49,914 nucleotides of DNA from Colimorpha sp045640985 (GCA_045640985.1 JAZUFZ010000031.1:1-49914); one strand, 5' to 3'; shown: positions 33,660 to 41,946, counted from the first letter of the stretch. Notes: generated by a model not told the origin, from the letters alone. Made by a program: numbers and translations.

Positions 33660-33690
33660 GCAGGCTCCGTTAAGCGAGCCTGCTTTTTTA
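33660..33690 (+). terminator. greA terminator
   Basis: GCAGGCTC (33660-33667) and GAGCCTGC (33676-33683) pair as an 8-bp stem with an 8-base loop, followed by TTTTTTA. It begins 28 bases after the greA stop. Confidence 0.9.
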
Positions 33691-33691
33691 T

Positions 33692-33930
33692 GGTTCATCT
33701 AATTATTCACAGGTCATAGTTGGGATTTTCATCCGCTCCCTCCTTACTGCGTCATACCGCCCCGGTCACATCTGATATTTATCTTGCACAGAAATTGTGC
33801 GAATCTCTCGAACCTCCTTGGGTATCGCCGCTTCCCTCGTGTGAATTTTATCTCCTCATTCCGTAAATATCCGCAATTACTCTTGCCAGATTCTTTCTTT
33901 GATACTATCTACGCATTTTTATGAAGAACC
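33692..33930. mobile_element. candidate ISL3-type IS relic or MITE, 239 bp
   Basis: This gap starts GGTTCATCTAATTATT and ends ATTTTTATGAAGAACC, so its ends are inverted-repeat-like (8 of the first 10 bases match). The right end shares ATCTACGCA, then TTATGA and GAACC in the same spacing with the transposase end at 113-141. In the matching frame the last codons read DTIYAFL-stop, against DDIYAKL-stop in the intact transposase. The interior (33700-33900) has no recognisable transposase. I read it as a deletion relic or a non-autonomous derivative of a related element. Confidence 0.5.
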
Positions 33931-33987
33931 AAATAAACTTTTCATGTTTCTGCTCGCAATTATGTTAGCTGTAAATTACATTATTTA

Positions 33988-34656
33988 TTATTCCTTCTCC
34001 TTTCTCAACTCACTTAGCGTTATTCCCTCGTAACTAAAGTACTTAGGACCTTGATAGGCTCCCGATGTGTTTTGTTTCTCTTCTGGCAGGAAATCGCGGG
34101 TGAAGGCAGAGAGTGACCAGAGGCGACCTTGGTACTCCACCTTATCGTCAGAAGCCACAGTAACGGGCAGGTTCAGTTCATCGAAGACAACGGTATCGCC
34201 AACCTTCAAGCCAACCATGTGGAACTTGAAAGCGGGCTTTTGTGCTCTGCGTTCCTTCTCTTTGCTGTCCGCTTCTATCTTCTTGTCCTCTTCCTTGCTC
34301 TTGCTGATGACTGGTTCGCCATCAACGTAAACTGCCAGTTCGGAATCCTCAAGCAGGTCGGCAATATCACGCATAATGTCAAGAGCGACAGAAGGCGCAA
34401 TGTTGAAGAACTCTCGGTTCTGACGGATACGGAGGTCGGTCAGGCGGTCAATCTGTTTGTGAATCTGTTTCTCAACCTTGTCGAACTTCGAGGTTTTCAA
34501 AGTGGCATAAATCTCGAACGGCAGCGGAACGGCGGTATTGTCCAATTCCTTTGATCGCACATCCACAGGACGTGAACTCTTGCCAATCTTGACCCAGTCC
34601 TCGCGGAAAGATGGGTTCGTGAGTATGTAAACGTAACCTTTAGTGTCTTCTGTCAT
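33988..34656 (-). CDS. GIY-YIG-like (T5orf172-type) nuclease domain protein
   Basis: A 222-residue protein from the chosen start, MTEDTKGYVYILTNPSFRED. Residues 6-100 resemble the T5orf172/MUG113 branch of GIY-YIG nucleases: GYVYI, then WVKIGKSSRPVDVRSKELDN (KIG replacing YIG, with the conserved R) and a helical part with REFFNI. A charged linker (SKSKEEDKKIEADSKEKERR) leads to a C-terminal domain with a RAMA-like pattern: VGLKVGDTVVFDELNLPVTV, then VEYQGRLWSLSAFTRDF and YFSYEGITLSELRKEKE. A start at 34710 is possible but would fall within a few bases of the predicted transcription start. It stands alone beside an IS relic, as expected of an acquired gene. A restriction or DNA-modification role is plausible but unproven. 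Confidence 0.78.
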   Translation of the reverse strand: MTEDTKGYVYILTNPSFREDWVKIGKSSRPVDVRSKELDNTAVPLPFEIYATLKTSKFDKVEKQIHKQIDRLTDLRIRQNREFFNIAPSVALDIMRDIADLLEDSELAVYVDGEPVISKSKEEDKKIEADSKEKERRAQKPAFKFHMVGLKVGDTVVFDELNLPVTVASDDKVEYQGRLWSLSAFTRDFLPEEKQNTSGAYQGPKYFSYEGITLSELRKEKE

Positions 34657-34718
34657 AATGATTTCTGTGTTATCAGTAGCGGCATCAGCTATGCTGGAGT
34701 GTGGATTCATTGCAAATG

Positions 34719-34726
34719 CAAAATTA
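34719..34726 (-). promoter_or_regulatory. -7 box of the GIY-YIG gene
   Basis: TAATTTTG on the minus strand. Transcription from it would start around 34712, which favours the ATG at 34656 as the translation start over the one at 34710. Confidence 0.45.
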
Positions 34727-34951
34727 CACTTTTTTATTCAAATCTGAGGACGTTTTCTGATATTTTTTATTGACTATTTTTTAGGAATATGATAATCAGG
34801 AGGTTGGGGCGTGGTATGCGAAGTTGCGGACGTTTTTTGCCGTGGGGAGTTCTTCAATTTTACATATCGGAACATCTCATTATGGAAAGCGTCCTGATGA
34901 AATCAAAGCAGGAAAATGGCGGTTCCGCAAAGGGGCGGAATGGAAAAAAAT

Positions 34952-34982
34952 TTTGTGGGTTGGGAAAAAAATCGTATCTTCG
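34952..34982 (+). promoter_or_regulatory. promoter of the suf operon
   Basis: -33 TTTG (34952-34955) and TATCTTCG (34975-34982) with a 19-base spacer. It is one mismatch from the TAnnTTTG consensus. sufC starts 63 bases downstream. The rest of the gap 34727-35045 shows nothing else. Because this promoter drives sufC directly, sufB does not need to lie upstream. Confidence 0.7.
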
Positions 34983-35045
34983 CACTCGGGTTTTATATGC
35001 CCAGGTGTTGTTATTTTTATATGAATCAGTAAATTATATATTCTT

Positions 35046-35798
35046 ATGTCGTTACTTTCTATTCGTAATTTGCATGCTTCGATTGGGGATCGGGAGATTT
35101 TGAAGGGTATTAACCTTGAAATCAACAAGGGTGAAGTGCATTCGATAATGGGCCCTAACGGGAACGGTAAAAGTACGCTCGCGGGTGTGATTGCGGGTAA
35201 TCCTAAATATACGGTTACGGCGGGTGAGGTGATATTCAATGGGAAGAATATCCTTGGTATGCCGGTGGAACAGCGGGCCTGTGAAGGGGTCTTTCTGGGA
35301 TTTCAATATCCCGTGGAGATTCCTGGGGTGAGTATCGCGAATTTCATGCGTACGGCGGTGAACGAACAGCGGAAATACCGCGGGCTGGATCCTCTGAGTG
35401 GGAGTGCCTTTATGCGGCTGATGGAGGAAAAGAAAAAAGTGGTGGAGATGACCGCCTCTCTGGCGAGCCGTTCGGTGAACGAGGGCTTCAGCGGAGGCGA
35501 GAAGAAGAAGAATGAGATTTTTCAGATGGCGATGCTGGATCCGCTGCTGGCGATTCTGGATGAGACCGACTCGGGTCTGGATATCGATGCGCTGAGAATT
35601 GTGGCTTCGGGAGTGAACCAGTTGCGGTCGAAGGAGAATGCCATGGTGGTGATTACCCACTATCAGAGGCTGTTGGATTATATCGTGCCCGATTTTGTGC
35701 ATGTGCTGTATGAGGGACGTATCGTGAAGAGCGGTCCTAAGGAACTGGCGCTGGAACTGGAAGAAAAAGGCTACGAGTGGCTGAAGGAGGGAAAATGA
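35046..35798 (+). CDS. sufC: Fe-S cluster assembly ATPase SufC
   Basis: A 250-residue ABC-type ATPase that energises the SufBCD scaffold. Walker A is GPNGNGKST near residue 37; the Q-loop lies in FLGFQYPVEIPGVSIANFMR; the signature is GFSGGEKKKNEIFQM, the SufC form of LSGGQ; Walker B and the D-loop are LLAILDETDSGLDIDALRIV; the H-switch is VITHYQRLL. Length and all SufC-specific residues are normal. It overlaps sufD by 4 bases (ATGA). sufB, normally directly upstream, is absent; instead there is a gap, the GIY-YIG gene and an IS relic. Confidence 0.96.
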   Translation: MSLLSIRNLHASIGDREILKGINLEINKGEVHSIMGPNGNGKSTLAGVIAGNPKYTVTAGEVIFNGKNILGMPVEQRACEGVFLGFQYPVEIPGVSIANFMRTAVNEQRKYRGLDPLSGSAFMRLMEEKKKVVEMTASLASRSVNEGFSGGEKKKNEIFQMAMLDPLLAILDETDSGLDIDALRIVASGVNQLRSKENAMVVITHYQRLLDYIVPDFVHVLYEGRIVKSGPKELALELEEKGYEWLKEGK

Positions 35799-36904
35799 TA
35801 ACGAAAGATGTTTTGAAGGAGGCCTGGAAAGGGGTGGATTTCTCGGAGTTCTGGGAGGACGGCCTTGTGCGTCCGACTCCGGGGGCGGGAAGCCAGGGAA
35901 CGGTTCCCTGCTGCACAATTCCCAATATGAATGCCGATAAGCGGCTGGTGGTGAACGGCTATGGTGACGATATGAATATCCGCGTGGAGAAGAACCAGGT
36001 GGTGGAATGCCCCATTCAGATACAGTCGGTTGTGGATATGGAGGAGAAAGGTCTGGTGGAACTGAACTGCAGGATTGAAGTGGAGTCCGGCGCCAAGGTC
36101 CAGATTATCCATTGCGACGATACGGTGGGAGGCCAGCGTTCGCTGAGCAACAACCGTATGGAAATCCATATCGGCGAGAATGCCGAGGTGGATTATTACA
36201 AACTCCAGAATATGAACAACCAGTCGGGACTGATACAGCAGACCTTTGTGACGATGGAGGCCCATTCGAGACTGAATATGGGAAGTTTCACTTTGAACGG
36301 AGGTCATATCTGCAACCATGTGGAGGTGAGGATGAAAGGCGAGGGTTGTGAACTCAGGGCTGACGGCTTGTATCTGCTGGATCACGAACAGCGGTGCGAG
36401 AACTATATATTCGTAGAACATGCGTCTCCCCACTGTACGAGTAACGAGATGTACAAGGGAATATTGGACGACTCGGCGCGTGCGGCGTTCAACGGACATG
36501 TACTGGTGAAGGACGGGGCCGTGAAGACTGAGGCTTTCCAGAGCAACAGGAATATCCTGCTCACCGATAAGGCGCACGTGGACAGCAAGCCATTCCTTGA
36601 GATATATAACGACGACGTGAAATGCTCCCACGGAAGCACGACGGGGCAGTTGGATGCCCAGGCGATGTTCTATCTTCAGACCCGCGGTATCAGCAGCAGG
36701 ACGGCCAGAACGATGCTTTCGTATGCGTTCTGCGATGAGGTGATACGCGGTATCAGGATTCCGCAGTTGCGCGAAGCAGTGGAGGATATGGTGAAGAAAC
36801 GCCTCCATGGCGAACTCACTCCATGCTCGGAATGCGCCATCCGGTGCAACACTCCTTGCAACGGACCGGAGGCTTGTTTCCCGATTGATGTAGATAAGTT
36901 ATAG
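35795..36904 (+). CDS. sufD: Fe-S cluster assembly protein SufD with cysteine-rich tail
   Basis: A 369-residue SufD/SufB-family beta-helix protein that forms the scaffold with SufB and SufC. Typical stretches are IYNDDVKCSHGSTTGQLDAQ, then AMFYLQTRGISSRTARTMLS and YAFCDEVIRGI. The start MITKDVLKEAWKG overlaps the sufC stop and is preferred to one 18 bases upstream. The C-terminus is unusual: five cysteines at 344, 347, 351, 355 and 361 (CSECAIRCNTPCNGPEAC, pattern CX2CX3CX3CX5C) end the protein. SufD is not normally expected to carry such a cluster ligand set. sufS and sufE are not nearby. Confidence 0.93.
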   Translation: MITKDVLKEAWKGVDFSEFWEDGLVRPTPGAGSQGTVPCCTIPNMNADKRLVVNGYGDDMNIRVEKNQVVECPIQIQSVVDMEEKGLVELNCRIEVESGAKVQIIHCDDTVGGQRSLSNNRMEIHIGENAEVDYYKLQNMNNQSGLIQQTFVTMEAHSRLNMGSFTLNGGHICNHVEVRMKGEGCELRADGLYLLDHEQRCENYIFVEHASPHCTSNEMYKGILDDSARAAFNGHVLVKDGAVKTEAFQSNRNILLTDKAHVDSKPFLEIYNDDVKCSHGSTTGQLDAQAMFYLQTRGISSRTARTMLSYAFCDEVIRGIRIPQLREAVEDMVKKRLHGELTPCSECAIRCNTPCNGPEACFPIDVDKL

Positions 36905-36907
36905 AAT

Positions 36908-38776
36908 ATGAAACGGCTTTTGATATGGATGATGGTACTCTCGGCAGGCCTGTTGAACGCGCAGGAGGTCTGTACATATAAATTCAAGCCGGGCGACCAG
37001 AACAATTTCAATAAAGCCGTATCATCCTATAAGGCAAAGCGCTACGCGGAATGCGCGAATATGATGCGGACCATTTCGGCCCGCAATCCCAAGGCGGCCG
37101 ACCCCTACTATTATTTAGGAATGACGGCCGTAAAGCAGAATACCAATGTGACGGCCATACGGCGGTATTTTACGAAACTGTTTGAGGTGTGCCCCAATTA
37201 CCCTCAGGCGCTCGCTTGCTATTATAGAGGGGTCATCTATTACAGCGATGATCAGTTCGAGGAAGCCGTGGAGATGCTTGAACGGTTTTTCGAGATAGCC
37301 AACAGCAGCCGTGAGCCGGAGAACGATGCGGTATATGAAGAGGCTTCGAATTACCTGTATTGGTCGCGGTTCCTGGCAGAAGCCGAGAAGAACAAATCTC
37401 CCTTTGACCCGAAAGTGGTTATGGGAGTCTCCTCATACGAAGATGAAATTCTTCCCTATTTCACGTGGGACGGGCAATGGGCATACTATCTGAGGAAAGT
37501 TCCGTTGGACAGACGTAGAACCTACTACACCAAAGACTACGAGGAAAAAGCGTGGAAAATGTATGCCAGCAGGTGGCGTGACACAAGTTACAGCACAGGT
37601 GAAGAACTGAAGGATCCGTTTAATCAGCATAGTAGTGAAGGCGGTATCACGATGACGGCAGACAACAGACTGCTCTATTATTCTGTGGCAGAGAGCGGCG
37701 CAAGTGGGTATAACAACTGCGACATCTATTACAGCGAATGGCGGGGCGGCACCTGGACCAGCATCAAGAACGCCGGTCGTCAGGTAAACGGCGAAAAGAG
37801 CTGGGAATCCCAACCCAGCATTACACCCGACGGACAGTATCTCTATTTTGCAAGCAACAGGGCCGGAGGTGTCGGCGGAACTGATATCTGGCGATGCAGA
37901 CGGCTGCCCAACGGAGACTGGAGCCGTGCCGAGAACCTGGGGTCCCGGGTGAACACGGCAGGCAACGAGAAGTGTCCGTTCATACACGCCGACGGTCATA
38001 CGCTTTATTTTGCATCCGACGGATGGCAGGGGTTCGGGGGATATGATATGTATTTCATAGACCTGGCGAATGATGCGGCTGCCCGACCCGCCAATATGGG
38101 ACTTCCTATCAATACGGAAAACGACGATATCTGTTTTGGTGTGAATGCAAACGGCGAGACGGCGTATTTTGCAGGAAAGTCGGTTGCCTACACAGGTGTG
38201 GGCGGCAGGGATGTGTTCCGTTTTGACTTATTCCCCGCTGCGCGGCCTGAACCGATGAAGGTGGCAGAAACGAAGGTGGCAGACAGTCTGGGAAAAGGGG
38301 TGGAATGCACATTGAGTGTACGGAGATATGGGGCAGAGGAAGCCCTGTACATTATAGACCGGGGCAGCGGAGAAACATCCGTGATGCTTTCCGGAAAAGA
38401 GGATAATATTGTGATGGTTGAAGGTGATGATTTCCAGCCTTGGATACGTGTGGTCTCTGCGCAGGAGGTACGGCGGAACAGAATGCTCCCGGAGAAGATC
38501 GTGCTGTCGCCCATGCGAGACAAGGCAGTTATGATGCTCTCGAAAGGGATGTTTGATGGCAGACAGCAACTTACCACGCAGGGACAGCGGGTTCTGGACT
38601 GCTATGTGGAGTATCTGCAGAACCATCCAATGCTGCATGTAGAGATACTAGCTCCGACCAGCGCACAGGCTCAGTCGATATATGATTATTTCCTAACCAG
38701 AAAACTACGCAAGGAACGGCTCAAAAACGCTCAGGATAAGAAACCAGGACAGGCACAACTCATAATATTCAAGTAG
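36908..38776 (+). CDS. PorE-like protein: TPR, beta-propeller and OmpA-like domain
   Basis: A 622-residue exported protein. A signal peptide (MKRLLIWMMVLSAGLLNAQ) is followed by TPR-like helices at about 25-150 (YYYLGMTAVKQNTNVTAIRR, ACYYRGVIYYSDDQFEEAVE) and a PD40/WD40-type propeller at about 175-430 (SQPSITPDGQYLYFASNRAG, KCPFIHADGHTLYFASDGWQ). A small beta-sandwich lies near 440-510, and the C-terminus (535-622) has the outline of an OmpA peptidoglycan-binding domain (LTTQGQRVLDCYVEYLQNHP, then ILAPTSAQAQSIYDYFLTRK). This order is that of PorE of the Porphyromonas T9SS. The OmpA part lacks the usual GHTD and the later Asp/Arg pair, so peptidoglycan binding is doubtful. It lies 3 bases after sufD and overlaps the ABC transporter gene by 1 base. 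Confidence 0.85.
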   Translation: MKRLLIWMMVLSAGLLNAQEVCTYKFKPGDQNNFNKAVSSYKAKRYAECANMMRTISARNPKAADPYYYLGMTAVKQNTNVTAIRRYFTKLFEVCPNYPQALACYYRGVIYYSDDQFEEAVEMLERFFEIANSSREPENDAVYEEASNYLYWSRFLAEAEKNKSPFDPKVVMGVSSYEDEILPYFTWDGQWAYYLRKVPLDRRRTYYTKDYEEKAWKMYASRWRDTSYSTGEELKDPFNQHSSEGGITMTADNRLLYYSVAESGASGYNNCDIYYSEWRGGTWTSIKNAGRQVNGEKSWESQPSITPDGQYLYFASNRAGGVGGTDIWRCRRLPNGDWSRAENLGSRVNTAGNEKCPFIHADGHTLYFASDGWQGFGGYDMYFIDLANDAAARPANMGLPINTENDDICFGVNANGETAYFAGKSVAYTGVGGRDVFRFDLFPAARPEPMKVAETKVADSLGKGVECTLSVRRYGAEEALYIIDRGSGETSVMLSGKEDNIVMVEGDDFQPWIRVVSAQEVRRNRMLPEKIVLSPMRDKAVMMLSKGMFDGRQQLTTQGQRVLDCYVEYLQNHPMLHVEILAPTSAQAQSIYDYFLTRKLRKERLKNAQDKKPGQAQLIIFK

Positions 38777-40617
38777 TGAAAAAGAAAGCTCCCATATTGC
38801 GCGTGTTTACCTATCTGAAGCATTTCCCGAAAGAAATGGCACTCAATATAGGCTTCAACGTGCTGCATATTTTCTTCAATCTGTTCTCGTATGTGCTGAT
38901 AGTGCCGTTCGTGGAGCTGCTGTTCGGGATGACCCAGCCCCCGGAGGTGTGTCCAGGACTGGCTCTCAATCAGGAAGCCCTTACCGGATGGCTGATGTGG
39001 AATCTCTGCAACTGCAAGGCAGTTTATGGGGTCTGGAAATGTATGCTGGTAGTCTCGGCAGGATATCTGACATGTTCGCTATTGTCGAATCTGTGCCGCT
39101 ATCTGGCATTCTTCTTCCTATGTGGCATTAGAGCGGGCATTGTGCAGCTGATGCGGGACGATATATACAGAAAAATCACGATACTGCCAGTAGGATTCTT
39201 CCATTCAAGAAAAAAAGGAGATCTGCTGAGCCGAATGTCAAACGATTTGTTTGATGTGGAGTGGAGTGTGGTGCAGACACTACAGTCTATAATTAAGGAT
39301 CCTATTAATATAATAGTATTCGCAGCTACGCTGATTGTGATATCGCCACGACTGTTTATGTATTTTCTGCTGGTACTTCCGGTAGCGGTATGGCTGATAG
39401 CAAAAGTCGGAAGAAGTCTGAAAATAAACAGTACGAAAGGACAGGAAAAACTTGGCGGTATTTTTGCAGAGATAGAGGAAACTGTGGGAAATATCCGCGT
39501 GGTGAAATCGTTCAATCAGGAAGAAAATCGCCAGCATCATTTTGAACAGACGAATGCAGAATATGCCCGTACGATGATGAAGGTGGCACGGAGACGGGAA
39601 CTGAGTAGTCCGATGTCGGAAGTGCTTGGAACCATAAGCCTGGCCGCCATTCTGATAATCGGCGGCGAACTGGTGATAGGCGGAGATATGCCGGCTTCGA
39701 TATTCATATTGTTCGTCATCATATTTGCCCGGCTGATACCTCCTGTGCAAGCGGTCGTAAGAGCCTATAATTCCATCCAGAAAGGAAGCGCTTCCGCACA
39801 ACGCTTTTTTGAAGTGATGGATGCTGATGAAAAGATACTTGAGAAAGAAAATGCCTTTGTCCTGAAAGGATTTGAGAAGGAAATAACATACGATTCGGTC
39901 GGATTTACATACGAGGATGAAACTACAGGCGCGAAAGTTCCGGTGCTGGATAATGTCAATCTCACGATTCCCAAAGGTAGGATTATCGCTTTGGTAGGAC
40001 CCTCAGGGGCAGGAAAGACGACACTCGTAGATCTGCTGCCGAGGTTCTACGACCTTACGTCCGGCGAGATACGGGTGGACGGCCATCCGATAAAAGATGT
40101 AAATATCAATTCCCTGCGGGCATTGATGGGGATTGTAACGCAGCAATGTATTCTGTTTAATGATACGGTTGCGAATAATATAGCCTTCGGGCATCCTGAA
40201 TATACGCGTGAGCAGATTGTTGCGGCTGCCAGAGTAGCGGCGGCAGACGGATTTATCACGGCCCTACCTCAGGGATACGATACAGTTATAGGGGATAGGG
40301 GTATGACTCTTTCAGGCGGTCAGAGACAGAGATTGAGCATAGCTCGTGCGGTATTGAAGAATCCCCCGATATTGATATTGGATGAGGCAACTTCGGCTCT
40401 GGATGCGGAATCAGAGCATGAGGTACAGCAGGCTTTGCAGAATCTTATGACAGGACGAACGGCAATAGTGATAGCTCATAGATTGTCAACGATACAGAAT
40501 GCAGACCTGATTCTGGTCATGAATAAAGGAAAAATCATCGAGCAGGGAACTCACGAAAAATTGATTTCAGAGGGCGGACTTTATAAAAAATTAATCGATT
40601 TGCAGTCGTTTAATTAA
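38776..40617 (+). CDS. MsbA-type ABC exporter (fused permease and ATPase)
   Basis: A 613-residue half-transporter with a GTG start overlapping the preceding stop (TAGTG). Six transmembrane helices span residues 20-330, beginning with ALNIGFNVLHIFFNLFSYVL. The ATPase domain follows: Walker A GPSGAGKTTLVDLLPRFYDL near 413, a Q-loop in LMGIVTQQCILFNDTVANNI, signature LSGGQRQRLSIARAVLKNPP, Walker B LILDEATSALDAESEHE and H-loop VIAHRLSTIQNADLILV. This is the lipid A/lipid-flippase-like class (MsbA family) widespread in Bacteroidota; the substrate cannot be assigned. It ends the suf-PorE-like run. Confidence 0.92.
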   Translation: MKKKAPILRVFTYLKHFPKEMALNIGFNVLHIFFNLFSYVLIVPFVELLFGMTQPPEVCPGLALNQEALTGWLMWNLCNCKAVYGVWKCMLVVSAGYLTCSLLSNLCRYLAFFFLCGIRAGIVQLMRDDIYRKITILPVGFFHSRKKGDLLSRMSNDLFDVEWSVVQTLQSIIKDPINIIVFAATLIVISPRLFMYFLLVLPVAVWLIAKVGRSLKINSTKGQEKLGGIFAEIEETVGNIRVVKSFNQEENRQHHFEQTNAEYARTMMKVARRRELSSPMSEVLGTISLAAILIIGGELVIGGDMPASIFILFVIIFARLIPPVQAVVRAYNSIQKGSASAQRFFEVMDADEKILEKENAFVLKGFEKEITYDSVGFTYEDETTGAKVPVLDNVNLTIPKGRIIALVGPSGAGKTTLVDLLPRFYDLTSGEIRVDGHPIKDVNINSLRALMGIVTQQCILFNDTVANNIAFGHPEYTREQIVAAARVAAADGFITALPQGYDTVIGDRGMTLSGGQRQRLSIARAVLKNPPILILDEATSALDAESEHEVQQALQNLMTGRTAIVIAHRLSTIQNADLILVMNKGKIIEQGTHEKLISEGGLYKKLIDLQSFN

Positions 40618-40712
40618 AAAAATATTGTTTCGTAACTATTGAGAAACAAGAGCATTAGAAAAAAACTTTGCGAAAAAGTTAAAAAAAATTTTCGTATGTC
40701 GTAAAATGTTTG

Positions 40713-40720
40713 TACTTTTG
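40713..40720 (+). promoter_or_regulatory. -7 box of the tRNA-Val promoter
   Basis: TACTTTTG. The surrounding TGTACTTTTGCACTCGCTTT (40711-40730) recurs exactly at the tRNA-Gly promoter (45180-45199). A-rich sequence lies upstream in both. Confidence 0.7.
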
Positions 40721-40751
40721 CACTCGCTTTTAGAGAAAAATAAAGCACCTC

Positions 40752-40826
40752 GGGAGCATAGCTCAGCTGGTTCAGAGCATCTGCCTTACAAGCAGAGGGT
40801 CACAGGTTCGAATCCTGTTGCTCCCA
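40752..40826 (+). tRNA. tRNA-Val (anticodon TAC), copy 1
   Basis: A complete 75-base cloverleaf. Acceptor GGGAGCA/TGCTCCC, D-arm GCTC...GAGC, anticodon stem TCTGC/GCAGA with loop CTTACAA, T-arm ACAGG-TTCGAAT-CCTGT and discriminator A. CCA is not encoded. Copy 2, with identical sequence, follows 36 bases later. Confidence 0.97.
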
Positions 40827-40862
40827 CGAGAAAAGAGAAAATTCTATCACGCGAGTGATGCC

Positions 40863-40937
40863 GGGAGCATAGCTCAGCTGGTTCAGAGCATCTGCCTTAC
40901 AAGCAGAGGGTCACAGGTTCGAATCCTGTTGCTCCCA
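40863..40937 (+). tRNA. tRNA-Val (anticodon TAC), copy 2
   Basis: Identical over all 75 bases to the tRNA at 40752-40826. The spacers differ, so this looks like an older tandem duplication kept identical by selection or gene conversion. Confidence 0.97.
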
Positions 40938-40984
40938 CAGAAGAAAGCAATCAGAGATGATTGCTTTTTTTCAAAACATAAAGT

Positions 40985-41332
40985 ATGAAACATTTTCAAA
41001 GATTATCATTGCTTGGGGTGCTGCTGATGGCTTGTTGTATGGTGTCTTGTCACCATAAGGATTCTTTGCCGGAAGGAGTCATTGATGATTCTACTATGGT
41101 GGAGATCTTGACGCAGGCTTATATGATAGAAGGTTTCTATGCGATAGAGTCTGGATTCAGATATGCTAACATGTCGAAGGAAACAGACCAGTCCTATCAG
41201 AAATTATTGGATAGTTTTCATGTGAGCAGGGCGGATTTCGATTCCAGTATCTGTTATTATTCACGCCATAAGGAACTGGATGAATCAATTCACCAGAGGG
41301 TTTTGGAAAATCTGGAAAAAATGCCTTATTAA
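40985..41332 (+). CDS. DUF4296 family lipoprotein
   Basis: A 115-residue protein. The signal peptide MKHFQRLSLLGVLLMACCMV plus SC places a lipobox cysteine at position 22. The mature domain has the DUF4296 opening LPEGVIDDSTMVEILTQAYM followed by helices ending ICYYSRHKELDESIHQRVLE. Family members are small Bacteroidota lipoproteins of unknown function. It follows the tRNA-Val pair by 47 bases, with no separate promoter apparent, so it may be co-transcribed with the tRNAs. Confidence 0.85.
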   Translation: MKHFQRLSLLGVLLMACCMVSCHHKDSLPEGVIDDSTMVEILTQAYMIEGFYAIESGFRYANMSKETDQSYQKLLDSFHVSRADFDSSICYYSRHKELDESIHQRVLENLEKMPY

Positions 41333-41374
41333 GAACGCGTAATCAAGAGATTATGATTTGTTAAGAAAAAATAT

Positions 41375-41405
41375 TTTGTGGGGTGGAATAATATTTGTAA
41401 TTTTG
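41375..41405 (+). promoter_or_regulatory. promoter of the acidic lipoprotein gene
   Basis: -33 TTTG (41375-41378) and -7 TAATTTTG (41398-41405) with a 19-base spacer, a full consensus match, 45 bases before the start codon. Confidence 0.8.
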
Positions 41406-41450
41406 TAATTTGAAAATAATAATCAATAACATTATAATTAATTGTAAATC

Positions 41451-41894
41451 ATGAAAAAAGCATTATTTTTTGTTAGCTGCGCAGCTTTCGTTGCTGCTAT
41501 GACAATCTCCTGCAACAATAATCAGCCTGCAGAAGAAATCGAAGATTCTGTAGTAATTGAAGAAGTTGAAGAAGTTGCTGCTCCAGTAGAAGAAGCTGTT
41601 GAAGCTGCTACTACCGAAATTGACAAGACTGCTATGTTGAGCGCTGCTCGCGAAGCTGGTCAGGCAAAATGCAACTGCTACAAGACCGACGCTGCTTCTG
41701 TTGAGGCTTGCATCAGATCAATCCTTTCTGAAAAATATGCTCAGTACCAGAACGATGCTGAATTCAAAGCTGCTATGGACGCTGAATTCAACAACTGTGT
41801 AAAGGCTAAGGCTGCTGATGCTACCAAGAAGGTTGCTGACAAAGCTATCTCTGAAGGTGCTAACGCTATCGCAAAAAAACTTGGTAACAAATAA
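41451..41894 (+). CDS. predicted lipoprotein with acidic linker
   Basis: A 147-residue protein. A signal peptide ending MTISC (lipobox cysteine 21) is followed by an acidic, Glu/Val/Ala-rich linker (EEIEDSVVIEEVEEVAAPVE) and a helical domain with four cysteines (KCNCYKTDAASVEACIRSIL, then MDAEFNNCVKAKAADATKKV). It does not match a family I can name. Strong promoter, own terminator and a biased codon set (GCT, GAA) point to high expression. The acidic linker would extend the helical head from the membrane. Confidence 0.8.
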   Translation: MKKALFFVSCAAFVAAMTISCNNNQPAEEIEDSVVIEEVEEVAAPVEEAVEAATTEIDKTAMLSAAREAGQAKCNCYKTDAASVEACIRSILSEKYAQYQNDAEFKAAMDAEFNNCVKAKAADATKKVADKAISEGANAIAKKLGNK

Positions 41895-41915
41895 TTGATC
41901 CAAGTATCAGATTAA

Positions 41916-41946
41916 AGAGAGGCTTCTGGAAAGAGGCCTCTTTTTG
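41916..41946 (+). terminator. terminator of the acidic lipoprotein gene
   Basis: AGAGGC (41918-41923) pairs with GCCTCT (41937-41942), followed by TTTTTG. It starts about 22 bases after the stop codon. Confidence 0.75.

Noticed and set aside
35771..36808. 345-codon open frame on the minus strand inside sufD
   Set aside because: The plus strand encodes a clear SufD; the opposite translation is His/Leu-rich with no motif.
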